Positions 1 to 6,536 of a stretch of 11,614 nucleotides of DNA are shown here, in pieces. The stretch spans positions 1 to 11,614 of the forward strand of contig CAAGJR010000024.1 in NCBI GenBank assembly GCA_900770265.1, read 5' to 3'. Each line of letters begins with the position of its first letter. Within the stretch, counting starts at the first letter, position 1. Below the pieces are notes generated by a model. That model searched no databases and was not told the origin of the DNA. It worked only from the letters and a program-made list of their open reading frames with translations. The position numbers were made by a program, and so were the translations under genes. The stretch is from an uncultured Acidaminococcus sp. Lineage in GTDB: Bacteria > Bacillota > Negativicutes > Acidaminococcales > Acidaminococcaceae.

Positions 1-158
1 TCGAAATTGGTGTACAGCTGGATCCGGCTCTTGTGGAGCACAGCACAAAGCAGCACTTCAGCATCCAGGCGCGGATTCTCCACGCCTTTGGATGCGAAGT
101 ACTGCCGGGTCCAGTCCAATATTTTCAAAATGGTCCAAACCGTCTTCTGTTCCTGCAT
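1..158 (-). CDS. prmC: Peptide chain release factor N5-glutamine methyltransferase PrmC, N-terminal part (partial at the left edge)
   Basis: PrmC methylates the glutamine of the GGQ motif in class I release factors, using S-adenosylmethionine, in the cytoplasm. Only the first 52 codons are present; the frame is open to base 1. The translation begins MQEQKTVWTILKILDWT and continues with YFASKGVENPRLDAEVLL and RIQLYTNF, the usual N-terminal helical domain of PrmC that binds the release factor. The methyltransferase domain with its NPPY motif lies outside the window. The ATG directly follows the prfA TAA (positions 161-159) with no spacer, and an AGGTGA ribosome site lies inside the end of prfA, so the two genes are probably translationally coupled. 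The prfA-prmC pair is widely conserved, which supports the call. Confidence 0.9.
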   Translation of the reverse strand, partial: MQEQKTVWTILKILDWTRQYFASKGVENPRLDAEVLLCAVLHKSRIQLYTNF

Positions 159-1235
159 TTATTTCACCTGCTGCAGTTTTTTGGCCTGCTCGGCGGTCAT
201 GAGCGCGTCCAGCAGTTCGTCCAGGTCCCCGTTGATGATATCCGTCAGTTTGTGCAGGGTGAGGCCGATCCGGTGATCGGTGACCCGGCCCTGGGGATAG
301 TTGTACGTGCGGATCCGCTCGCTGCGGTCACCGGTACCCACCTGGCTCTTCCGGTCCGCATCCAGGGCTTCCTGCTGCTTTTCCGATTCCATCTCGTACA
401 GCCGGGCCCGCAGCATCTGCATACATTTCTCCCGGTTCTGGAGCTGGCTCCGTTCGTTCTGGCACTGGACCACGATGCCCGTGGGCAGATGGGTCATGCG
501 CACGGCGGAGGACGTCTTGTTCACGTGCTGGCCGCCGGCGCCGCTGGCCCGGTAGTAATCCACCCGCACATCGTTCATGTTCAGGTCCACGTCCACTTCC
601 TGGGCTTCGGGCATGACGGCCACGGTCACCGTGGACGTGTGCACCCGGCCCTGGGCTTCCGTTTCCGGTACCCGCTGCACCCGGTGCACGCCGCTTTCGA
701 ACTTCATATGGCTATACACGTCGGTGCCGCTCACCATGAACACCACTTCCTTGAAGCCACCCAGGCCGGTGGGGCTGGAATCCATGAGTTCCACCTTCCA
801 GCCCTTCTGCTCGGCATAGCGGGTGTACATGCGGAACAGGTCTCCGGCGAACAGAGCCGCTTCGTCGCCGCCGGCCCCGGCCCGGATCTCCATGATGATG
901 TTCTTCTCATCGTTGGGATCCTTGGGCAGCAGCAGGATGGTGAGGCGCTGTTCGTAATCCTCGATCTGCGGCTGGAGTTCCTTCAGCTCCTCTTCGGCCA
1001 TAGCCGTGAGTTCCGGGTCTTCCTTCGCTTTCACGATCTCCTGGTCGTCCTTCCAGGACTGGGCCAGCTTCTTGTATTCCCGGTACACGGTGACGATGTC
1101 CGTCAGTCTGGAATGGGCTTTCGTGTACTTCTGCCATTCGTCCTGCCGGGCAATAATCTCCGGGTCGCTGATCTTCGCTTCCAGGTCCAGGTACTTGTCC
1201 TCCAGGTCCTGCAGTTTATCCATATTCTCAAACAT
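159..1235 (-). CDS. prfA: Peptide chain release factor 1 (RF1)
   Basis: RF1 recognises UAA and UAG stop codons in the ribosomal A site and triggers release of the finished peptide. The 358-residue product has the usual family length. The peptidyl-hydrolysis motif GGQ is at residues 234-236 (in SGAGGQHVNKT). The stop-codon recognition tripeptide is PET at 190-192 (in VQRVPETEAQGRVHTS); this P-x-T pattern marks RF1, while RF2 carries SPF. The AGAGGDEA segment near 119-126 is also typical. An ATG start at 1235 is preceded by a GGGGA ribosome site about 6 bases upstream; a second in-frame Met at residue 5 is less well placed. It lies 12 bases after the DUF1385 gene and abuts prmC, whose product would modify Q236. 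The three genes look like one transcript. Confidence 0.97.
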   Translation of the reverse strand: MFENMDKLQDLEDKYLDLEAKISDPEIIARQDEWQKYTKAHSRLTDIVTVYREYKKLAQSWKDDQEIVKAKEDPELTAMAEEELKELQPQIEDYEQRLTILLLPKDPNDEKNIIMEIRAGAGGDEAALFAGDLFRMYTRYAEQKGWKVELMDSSPTGLGGFKEVVFMVSGTDVYSHMKFESGVHRVQRVPETEAQGRVHTSTVTVAVMPEAQEVDVDLNMNDVRVDYYRASGAGGQHVNKTSSAVRMTHLPTGIVVQCQNERSQLQNREKCMQMLRARLYEMESEKQQEALDADRKSQVGTGDRSERIRTYNYPQGRVTDHRIGLTLHKLTDIINGDLDELLDALMTAEQAKKLQQVK

Positions 1236-1247
1236 GATGATTCCCCA

Positions 1248-2126
1248 TTATTCAATGATTTCTTCCGGCGGCAGCACCGCTTTCAGGGAAGCGATGGCCA
1301 CCTCGATCTGGTCGTCGTCCGGCTGCCGGGTGGTCAGCTTCTGCAGGGCCAGGCCCGGCAGGATGGCCGTGCGCACCCAGGGCTTGTCCATGTGTTTGCC
1401 GGCGAACCGGATGATTTCGTAGCTGATGCCCGCCACCACCGGCATGAGCAGGATCCGGGAAAGGATCCGCTCCCACAGGCTGGGCCAGCCCAGGAACGTA
1501 AAGATGAAGATGCTGATGAGCATGACGATCATCAGGAAATTCGTGCCGCAGCGGGGGTGCAGCGTGGAAAAGGGCCGCACATTCTCCACCCGCAGGGGCA
1601 GGCCGTGTTCATAGGTATAGATGGTCTTGTGCTCCGCCCCGTGGTACTGGAACACCCGCTGGATGTCCTTCTGGCGGGAGATGCCCCAGATGTACAGCAG
1701 GAAGATACCCAGGCGCAGCAGTCCTTCGCACAGGTTCAGCACCACCGGGCTCACCCCTGTGTTCTGCAGCAGCTTCATGGCTCCCGTGGGCAGCACCACG
1801 AACAGGGCCACAGCCAGTCCCACAGAAAAGGCGATGGTCCCGGCCAGTTCCAGGCTGCTCATCTGTTCCTCTTCTTCCTCTCCGGAGGCCTGGGCCGAGA
1901 ACGACAGGGCCTTCATGCCGTAGATCAGGGATTCCACCAGGGAAACCACCCCCCGCAGGAAGGGTTTCTTCAGGATGGGATGCCGGTCGCTGATGCTGCC
2001 GGCAGGTTTCAGGTCCACCGTGATCTCCCCGTTGGGCTTGCGCACAGCCACGGCGATCTTCCCCGGTCCCCGCATCATCACGCCCTCGATGACCGCCTGG
2101 CCACCGACGCTCAATTTTTGTCCCAT
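1248..2126 (-). CDS. DUF1385 family membrane protein (YqhQ-like)
   Basis: This 292-residue protein belongs to the DUF1385 family (YqhQ in Bacillus subtilis); I know of no firmly established biochemical role. Hallmarks visible are the N-terminal segment GGQAVIEGVMMRGP (8-21), HGAEHKT (162-168) and HPRCGTNF (190-197). Conserved His, Glu and Cys residues suggest a metal or catalytic site, but that is inference. Hydrophobic stretches near 93-115, 128-149, 196-213 and 223-240 indicate a multi-spanning membrane protein. An acidic run of five Glu follows SG at 81-82, just before the first membrane segment. The ATG at 2126 has an AGGAG site 5 bases upstream. It lies between rpmE and prfA, a placement seen in many Firmicutes, so a link to translation or the envelope is possible but unproven. 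Confidence 0.88.
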   Translation of the reverse strand: MGQKLSVGGQAVIEGVMMRGPGKIAVAVRKPNGEITVDLKPAGSISDRHPILKKPFLRGVVSLVESLIYGMKALSFSAQASGEEEEEQMSSLELAGTIAFSVGLAVALFVVLPTGAMKLLQNTGVSPVVLNLCEGLLRLGIFLLYIWGISRQKDIQRVFQYHGAEHKTIYTYEHGLPLRVENVRPFSTLHPRCGTNFLMIVMLISIFIFTFLGWPSLWERILSRILLMPVVAGISYEIIRFAGKHMDKPWVRTAILPGLALQKLTTRQPDDDQIEVAIASLKAVLPPEEIIE

Positions 2127-2156
2127 ACACGCTCCTTATCTGCTTTCAGATACAAC

Positions 2157-2193
2157 AAAAGGAGTGCTGCAGCGTCTGCAAGTCACTCCTTTT
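2157..2193 (-). terminator. Hairpin terminator after rpmE
   Basis: A 10-bp perfect outer stem (2157-2166 with 2184-2193; AAAAGGAGTG on either strand's 5' side) encloses a 5-bp inner stem (2168-2172 with 2176-2180). On the minus strand the hairpin ends in TTTTGTTGT, a modest U-tract. It lies between the rpmE stop and the DUF1385 start, so it probably ends or attenuates rpmE transcription. No clear promoter is visible between it and DUF1385, so partial readthrough is likely. Confidence 0.65.
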
Positions 2194-2206
2194 CCGTGCG
2201 CTTTTT

Positions 2207-2413
2207 TTATTTTGCGTCTTTGCCGTACCGTTTGTTGAACTTCTGGATCCGGCCCTGAGCGCTCATATCACGCTGTTTGCCAGTGAAGAAGGGATGGCAT
2301 TTGGAGCAAACGTCCACGCGCAGTTCCTTTTTCACACTACCAGTTTTGAATGTATTCCCGCAGCCACAAATTACGGTGCATTCACCGTAGTTAGGATGAA
2401 TTCCTTTTTTCAT
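2207..2413 (-). CDS. rpmE: 50S ribosomal protein L31, zinc-binding type
   Basis: L31 is a small protein of the large ribosomal subunit that helps form the bridge between subunits. The 68-residue product begins MKKGIHPNYGECTVICGCGN. It keeps the zinc-ligand cysteines of the C+ form: C16 and C18, then C36 and C39 (VDVCSKCHPFFTGKQ). Because the Cys motif is intact, this is the primary zinc form, not the Cys-less paralogue that some bacteria induce under zinc shortage. The ATG at 2413 follows a GAGGTG ribosome site about 8 bases upstream. It has its own promoter at 2445-2472 and a hairpin terminator downstream, so it may be largely transcribed as a single gene, with some readthrough into DUF1385-prfA-prmC. 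Confidence 0.97.
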   Translation of the reverse strand: MKKGIHPNYGECTVICGCGNTFKTGSVKKELRVDVCSKCHPFFTGKQRDMSAQGRIQKFNKRYGKDAK

Positions 2414-2444
2414 TCTTCAAACACCTCTTTCTCAAACTTGCATT

Positions 2445-2472
2445 AATATATCCCGACATTAACGCTTGACAA
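2445..2472 (-). promoter_or_regulatory. Sigma-A-type promoter for rpmE
   Basis: Reading the minus strand, TTGTCA (2472-2467) and TATATT (2450-2445) are separated by 16 bases. This is close to the housekeeping consensus and would start transcription near 2438, about 25 bases before the rpmE ATG. It lies in the gap between the LysR stop and rpmE. Confidence 0.65.
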
Positions 2473-2503
2473 TTATATCATACTCACCCCGCCGGTGCAA
2501 GCC

Positions 2504-3433
2504 TCACAGCGGTTTTTCCAGAGAAATCTTCCCTTGATTCTTCCGTTTCCCGGTCCCCTGTTCCTGCGCCGTCATGGAAAGGAACAGCTTCATGGCCTGG
2601 GTCAGCCACTTGTCCCTGTGGTAGAACAGCTGGCGGTACATGTACATGCGGAAATCCTGCACGCTGAGCACCTGCAGCCGGTCCCGGTAGATGCTGTTCT
2701 CCACCACGTACTGGGGCAGGAACGAAAGCCCCAGGTTCCGCTGGACCATGTCCAGGATGAAGCCGGTGTCGCTCACTTCCAATAAAGGGTCCAGGGCCAG
2801 CTGCCGGGCCGCCAGGTGCTGGTCCAGGCTCAGCCGGTAGTTGTCCGCCTTTTCCGTCAGGAAGAAGGGCTGGCGGATCACCTCCTCCAGGGGGATATCC
2901 TTCCGGGTGGCCAGCGGGGATTCTTTTGACGCCACGAACACGATGTTCTCCCGTTTCTGGAACACCTTCACCCATTTTGTATCATATAAAGGTTTATCCA
3001 GCACATACACCAGGTCCACCTTGTTATGGTTCATGGCGTCCAGCAGTACGCTGGGAGAATCGATGGTGATGGTGAGATGCAGCTGGGGGTAGTGCCGGGA
3101 CACGTAGTCCACCAGCTGGGGCATCCGGGCCTTGCACAGGCTTTCGATCATGCCCAGCCGCAGGGCCGCTGCCGGGGGCCGGTCGTGCATGACCCCCTCC
3201 AGTTCGTCCACCTCCTGGAGGATGGGCTGGGCCCGGCGGACCAGTTCCTGACCGGGAGGTGTCAAGGTCACCTGTCTACCCATCCGATCAAACAGCTTCA
3301 CTCCCAGCTCCTGCTCCAGAGAATGGATTTGTACACTGAGAGCGGACTGCGAGTACCCCATTTCCTTCGCCGCTTCTGAAAAACTTAGCACTTCTGTAAT
3401 TTTCAGAAAGCTCCGTAACTGTCTTAGTTCCAT
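2504..3433 (-). CDS. LysR-family transcriptional regulator, divergent to the symporter/serine dehydratase genes
   Basis: A 309-residue LysR-type regulator. Residues 1-65 form the winged helix-turn-helix: MELRQLRSFLKITEVLSFSE, then AAKEMGYSQSALSVQIHSLE and LGVKLFDRMGRQVTLTPPG. Residues about 90-295 form the two-lobed effector-binding domain. The C-terminus carries an extra basic tail (GTGKRKNQGK). LysR proteins usually bind the spacer between themselves and a divergent target, here the symporter at 3600. The adjacent serine dehydratase makes serine or a related amino acid a reasonable effector guess; the sequence alone cannot name the ligand. Its ATG at 3433 has only a distant AAAGGA site (about 12 bases), so translation may be weak, as is common for regulators. 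Confidence 0.9.
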   Translation of the reverse strand: MELRQLRSFLKITEVLSFSEAAKEMGYSQSALSVQIHSLEQELGVKLFDRMGRQVTLTPPGQELVRRAQPILQEVDELEGVMHDRPPAAALRLGMIESLCKARMPQLVDYVSRHYPQLHLTITIDSPSVLLDAMNHNKVDLVYVLDKPLYDTKWVKVFQKRENIVFVASKESPLATRKDIPLEEVIRQPFFLTEKADNYRLSLDQHLAARQLALDPLLEVSDTGFILDMVQRNLGLSFLPQYVVENSIYRDRLQVLSVQDFRMYMYRQLFYHRDKWLTQAMKLFLSMTAQEQGTGKRKNQGKISLEKPL

Positions 3434-3470
3434 TTTGTCAAGGGTTCCTTTCTGTTATTAAATATTTTCA

Positions 3471-3498
3471 TCGATTGAATCGAGTTTATCAATTTGAT
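3471..3498. promoter_or_regulatory. Candidate LysR operator palindromes
   Basis: Two short palindromes lie in the divergent spacer: TCGAT-TGA-ATCGA at 3471-3483 and ATCAA-T-TTGAT at 3488-3498, with centres 16 bases apart. A third dyad, ATTGA-N10-TCAAT, spans 3474-3493. LysR proteins typically bind A/T-rich interrupted dyads of this size. The second palindrome overlaps the symporter -35 box, where such a regulator could activate or block polymerase. Binding is inferred from position and symmetry. Confidence 0.45.
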
Positions 3499-3522
3499 TT
3501 ATGCTTGCACCCATAGTACACT
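3494..3522 (+). promoter_or_regulatory. Promoter for the symporter gene
   Basis: TTGATT (3494-3499) and TACACT (3517-3522) are 17 bases apart, placing the transcript start near 3529 with a leader of about 70 bases. The leader holds a GC-rich hairpin at 3547-3570. No clear matching promoter for the minus-strand lysR gene could be fixed. Confidence 0.5.
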
Positions 3523-3546
3523 GAATACACAGAAAAGTCAAACGTG

Positions 3547-3570
3547 CTGGTCCCAGCCGGCGGGACACAG
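3547..3570 (+). promoter_or_regulatory. Small stem-loop in the symporter leader
   Basis: GTCCC (3550-3554) pairs with GGGAC (3562-3566) around a 7-base loop. The stem continues as CTG/CAG (3547-3549 with 3568-3570) after one bulged A. It ends about 13 bases before the GGGGAGG ribosome site. It may tune mRNA stability or translation; it resembles no riboswitch I know. Confidence 0.35.
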
Positions 3571-3599
3571 GTTTGTAATTTCAGGGGAGGTTTATTTTC

Positions 3600-4790
3600 A
3601 TGAAACTGGGTCTTGTACCAAAAATTATCATTGCCATCATCATTGGTATCCTGATCGGACAGTATCTGCCCGAAGATGTATGCCGCACCGTCGTTACCTT
3701 ATCCGGTATCTTCAGTAACTTCTTGAAATTCGTCATTCCCATGATGATCCTGGCCTACGTGACCATGGGCATCGCCGACCTGAGCCAGGGCGCCGGCAAA
3801 CTGCTGCTGATCACGGCCTGCATCGCCTACGGTTCCACTCTGGTGGGCGGTACGTTCTCCTTCTTTGTCGCTGACAACCTGTTCCCGTCCTTCATCAGCG
3901 CCGGGGTGCTGGATGAACTGGCCAAGACCGCGGGCAAGAGCCTGCCGCCGTTCTTCACCATCGCCATCCCGCCCATCCTGGACACCATCTCCGCTGTGGT
4001 GCTGGCCTTCATCATCGGCCTGTGCCTGTCTTCCCTGCGGGGCAAGACCATCGGGGATACCCTGTATAACTGCTTCAAAGATTTCTCTGCCATCATCGAC
4101 CAGGTTTTGACCCACGCCATCGTCCCCCTGCTGCCGCTGTACATCTGCGGTACGTTCGTGGACATGACCCGTTCCGGCAAGACCTTCGTCATCCTGAGTG
4201 TATTGTGGAAAGTTTTCCTGGTAGTCATCGCCATGCATCTGATCCTGTTGTTCGTACAATTCATGGTGGCCGGCTCCTTCAGCGGTAAAAACCCCTTCAC
4301 GCTGATGAAGAACCAGATCCCCGGCTATACCACGGCCCTGGGGACCCAGTCTTCTGCTGCCACCATCCCTGTCAACCTGGAATGTTCCAAAGCGGATGGA
4401 GTCTGTGAACAGATCCGCAACTTCGTCATTCCGCTGTGCGCCAACATCCATATGTGCGGTTCCATGATCACCATCACTGCTTGTGCAACGGCGGTCTGCC
4501 TCATGTACCAGATCCCCATCCACCTGGGCACGGTCGTACCCTTCATCATGACCCTGGGCGTTGCCATGGTGGCTTCTCCGGGTGCTCCCGGCGGTTCCAT
4601 CATGACGGCCCTGCCCTTCCTGTGGATGATCTTCGGCAAAGAGCTGGGCGACCCCAACGGCCCCATCTGTGCGCTGATGGTTGCTCTGTACATCACCCAG
4701 GATTCCTTTGGGACTGCCTGCAACGTATCCGGGGATAACGCCATTGCCGTTGTCGTAGACAAGATCTACAAGACCTGGATCAAGAAATAA
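3600..4790 (+). CDS. DAACS-family (SDF) amino acid:cation symporter, probable serine or neutral amino acid importer
   Basis: A 396-residue carrier of the dicarboxylate/amino acid:cation symporter family (PF00375), with multiple membrane spans and two re-entrant hairpins. SSAAT (251-255) is the first hairpin tip and ASPGAPGGS (325-333) the second. In the last helix, QDSFGTACNVSGD (367-379) matches the GltPh stretch DMGRTMVNVTGD: substrate aspartate (D368), threonine (T372), N375 and the Na+ ligand D379 are kept. The arginine that holds the side-chain carboxylate of aspartate or glutamate is glycine (G371). The TM7 NMDGT motif is changed to HMCGS (284-288). Loss of the arginine argues against a dicarboxylate or glutamate substrate and resembles neutral amino acid members such as SstT. 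With serine dehydratase downstream, serine uptake is the best inference. GGGGAGG lies upstream of the ATG. Confidence 0.88.
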   Translation: MKLGLVPKIIIAIIIGILIGQYLPEDVCRTVVTLSGIFSNFLKFVIPMMILAYVTMGIADLSQGAGKLLLITACIAYGSTLVGGTFSFFVADNLFPSFISAGVLDELAKTAGKSLPPFFTIAIPPILDTISAVVLAFIIGLCLSSLRGKTIGDTLYNCFKDFSAIIDQVLTHAIVPLLPLYICGTFVDMTRSGKTFVILSVLWKVFLVVIAMHLILLFVQFMVAGSFSGKNPFTLMKNQIPGYTTALGTQSSAATIPVNLECSKADGVCEQIRNFVIPLCANIHMCGSMITITACATAVCLMYQIPIHLGTVVPFIMTLGVAMVASPGAPGGSIMTALPFLWMIFGKELGDPNGPICALMVALYITQDSFGTACNVSGDNAIAVVVDKIYKTWIKK

Positions 4791-4839
4791 TTTCCGCTGA
4801 AAACGCTCTGTCTCTTTTCTCCTACCTTCTTTCATTCCC

Positions 4840-4874
4840 GCAGCGAAAACTTGACATCAAGCCTGTTTCGTTGC
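4840..4874. promoter_or_regulatory. Nested dyad over the sdaAB -35 region
   Basis: GCAGCGAAA (4840-4848) pairs with TTTCGTTGC (4866-4874), 9 pairs including one G-T wobble. Inside it CTTGA (4850-4854) pairs with TCAAG (4857-4861). The inner dyad covers the TTGACA -35 hexamer. It could be an operator for a regulator or part of a structured RNA made by readthrough. Confidence 0.5.
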
Positions 4875-4880
4875 TATCCT
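4851..4880 (+). promoter_or_regulatory. Promoter for sdaAB-sdaAA
   Basis: A consensus TTGACA (4851-4856) and TATCCT (4875-4880) are 18 bases apart, predicting a start near 4887 and a leader of about 75 bases. The dehydratase genes can thus be transcribed separately from the symporter. Confidence 0.6.
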
Positions 4881-4948
4881 TTCTGACATGTAAGGGTTCA
4901 ACTGCCAGGAAGACAAAGAAAAGAGCAGAGCGTTTTTCTATTCCCTTT

Positions 4949-4956
4949 GAGGAGGT
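4949..4956 (+). promoter_or_regulatory. Ribosome binding site that fixes the sdaAB start
   Basis: GAGGAGGT lies 5 bases before the ATG at 4962. An in-frame TTG at 4947 overlaps this site, so the ATG is the true start. Confidence 0.85.
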
Positions 4957-4961
4957 ACATC

Positions 4962-5630
4962 ATGAATATATTCGATATCATCGGACCGGTGATGATCGGT
5001 CCCTCCAGCTCCCATACGGCCGGTGCCTGCCGCCTGGGCCGGGTGGCCAACAAAGTCATGAACAACGAGAAGCCCAAGGATGTGACGGTGGAACTGTCCG
5101 GTTCCTTTGCCCGTACGTACAAGGGCCACGGCACGGACCGGGCTCTGCTGGCCGGCGTGCTGGGCTACCACAGCTACTCTTCCGAGATTCGCAGCATCTT
5201 CAAGATTGCGGACAAGGAAGGCATCACGTATCATTTCATCCCGAAGGACATCCCCAACACCCATCCCAACACGGCCCGCATCATGGTGACCGGCGTGAAC
5301 GGCACGAAATGCACGGTGCAGGGTGCCAGCATCGGCGGCGGCAACATCCGGGTGGACTACATCAACGGCATGAAGGTGGACTTCACCGGCGAGCACAACA
5401 CCATCCTGGTGCCCCACTACGACCGCCCGGGGGTCATCGCTGCCGTGACGAACATCATGTGGCAGAAGTACAAGGACGTGAACATCGGCAACTTCAAGCT
5501 GTCCCGCCCGGTGAAAGGCGGTATCGCCATGATGACCATCGAAATCGACGGCATGCCTCCGGCAGGGATGATCGACGATATCCGTTCCGTACAGAACGTC
5601 ACCAACGTGATCCTGATCCGTGCCATTTAA
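4962..5630 (+). CDS. sdaAB: L-serine dehydratase, iron-sulfur-dependent, beta subunit
   Basis: The beta subunit of the two-chain, [4Fe-4S]-dependent L-serine dehydratase, which deaminates L-serine to pyruvate and ammonia in the cytoplasm. The 222-residue protein opens with MNIFDIIGPVMIGPSSSHTA. It carries the family signatures IGPSSSHTAGACRLG (12-26) and GSFARTYKGHGTDRALLAG (47-65), plus GASIGGGNIRV (121-131). From about 150 (VPHYDRPGVIAAVT) to the end lies an ACT domain, the usual site of regulation by an amino acid. The length is typical of the separate beta chain. The start was set by the GAGGAGGT site. It is 10 bases ahead of sdaAA, with its own promoter and behind the symporter, which suits a serine catabolic unit in an amino-acid fermenter. 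Confidence 0.95.
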   Translation: MNIFDIIGPVMIGPSSSHTAGACRLGRVANKVMNNEKPKDVTVELSGSFARTYKGHGTDRALLAGVLGYHSYSSEIRSIFKIADKEGITYHFIPKDIPNTHPNTARIMVTGVNGTKCTVQGASIGGGNIRVDYINGMKVDFTGEHNTILVPHYDRPGVIAAVTNIMWQKYKDVNIGNFKLSRPVKGGIAMMTIEIDGMPPAGMIDDIRSVQNVTNVILIRAI

Positions 5631-5640
5631 GGAGGGCCCC

Positions 5641-6528
5641 ATGTTTAGCTATTCTTCCATTGCAGAACTTGTAGAAGCCGCCGAAAAGAGCGGCAAGAAA
5701 ATCAGTGAACTGGTACTGGCCGACCAGGCGGAAGCCCTGGAACAGCGGCCGGAGGAACTGTTCGATAAGATGTCCACCGACCTGGACGTGATGAGCGACG
5801 CCGTGAAATTCGGCTCCCAGAAGGACCAGAAATCCACGTCCGGGCTCACCGGCGGTGAAGGCTGGAAGATGAACGAGTACGTGAAGCAGACCAGCGGCGG
5901 CCTGGCCGGCACGTTCATCAACCACGCCATCGCCCGGGCCCTGTCCGTGGCCGGCTGCAACGCCTCCATGGGCCGCATCGTGGCCACCCCCACCGCCGGC
6001 AGCTGCGGCATCCTGCCCGGGTGCCTGCTGACCATGCTGGAGGAAAAGGGCGCAGACCGGAAGGACGTGATCATGTCCATCTTCACGGCCGGTGCCTTCG
6101 GGATGGTCATCGCCCAGAACGCCTGCATCGCCGGTGCCCAGGGCGGGTGCCAGGCAGAATGTGGCAGTGCCTCCGGGATGGCGGCCGCTGCGCTGGTGGA
6201 ACTGGCCGAGGGTACGCCCCAGCAGGCTGCAGACGCCTGTGCCATGGCCATCGCCAACCAGCTGGGCCTGGTGTGCGACCCGGTGGCCGGGCTGGTGGAG
6301 ATCCCCTGCATCAAACGGAATGCCAGCGGTGTGGTCATCGCCTTCTCTGCGGCCGATATGGCCCTGTCCGGCATCCGTTCCTGCATCCCCGTGGACGAAT
6401 GCATCGAAGCCATGCAGGCCGTGGGCAACGCCCTGCCGGCCAGCCTGAAGGAGACCGCCGGCGGCGGCCTGGCTGTGACGAAGACCGGCAAAGCCCTGAA
6501 GGAAAAGGTGTTCGGGAAGGACGAATGA
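5641..6528 (+). CDS. sdaAA: L-serine dehydratase, iron-sulfur-dependent, alpha subunit
   Basis: The catalytic alpha subunit that holds the [4Fe-4S] cluster of L-serine dehydratase. The 295-residue product has the normal length. PTAGSCGILPG (117-127) is a conserved active-site segment. Cluster-binding cysteines are probably C170 (GAQGGCQAE), C212 (LVCDPVAG) and C223 (VEIPCIKRN), by comparison with the family. The ATG at 5641 follows GGAGGG (5631-5636), which overlaps the end of sdaAB; an upstream in-frame start within sdaAB is unlikely. Because the cluster is oxygen-labile, the enzyme fits an anaerobe. Pyruvate from this reaction would enter fermentation. Hairpins follow the stop codon and separate the gene from the convergent divIC-like gene. 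Confidence 0.95.
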   Translation: MFSYSSIAELVEAAEKSGKKISELVLADQAEALEQRPEELFDKMSTDLDVMSDAVKFGSQKDQKSTSGLTGGEGWKMNEYVKQTSGGLAGTFINHAIARALSVAGCNASMGRIVATPTAGSCGILPGCLLTMLEEKGADRKDVIMSIFTAGAFGMVIAQNACIAGAQGGCQAECGSASGMAAAALVELAEGTPQQAADACAMAIANQLGLVCDPVAGLVEIPCIKRNASGVVIAFSAADMALSGIRSCIPVDECIEAMQAVGNALPASLKETAGGGLAVTKTGKALKEKVFGKDE

Positions 6529-6536
6529 GCAAAAAG

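Larger units (their letters stand above)
4799..4938 (+). repeat. Long imperfect inverted repeat bracketing the sdaAB promoter
   Basis: Arms 4799-4820 and 4917-4938 (22 bases each) are reverse complements apart from a one-base indel in each arm, giving about 21 base pairs. The core is AACGCTCTG / CAGAGCGTT. They enclose 96 bases. The left arm starts 8 bases after the symporter stop; the right arm ends about 10 bases before the sdaAB ribosome site. On readthrough RNA from the symporter it would form a long stem ending in a T-rich 3' arm. Confidence 0.75.

Noticed and set aside
33..2258. A 741-codon plus-strand open frame rich in His, Gln, Leu and Gly
   Set aside because: It runs antisense across prfA, DUF1385 and the end of rpmE, all of which show clear family motifs. 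Its composition is what GC-rich antisense frames give, with no recognisable domain.
2484..2503. Terminator for the LysR gene
   Set aside because: Only a weak 4-bp stem with no T-run is visible after the stop codon.
3600..4790. Naming the symporter dctA or gltP
   Set aside because: The Arg needed for acidic side chains is Gly and the TM7 motif is altered, so a dicarboxylate or glutamate name would be misleading.
3699..4835. A 378-codon minus-strand open frame, Asp/Gly/His-rich
   Set aside because: It is antisense to the symporter, which has strong family motifs and a good ribosome site. The low-complexity acidic composition is typical of a shadow frame.
4881..4961. sdaAB leader considered as a riboswitch or T-box
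   Set aside because: At about 75 bases it is too short for a T-box, lacks the T-box core sequence, and no known riboswitch core was recognised.
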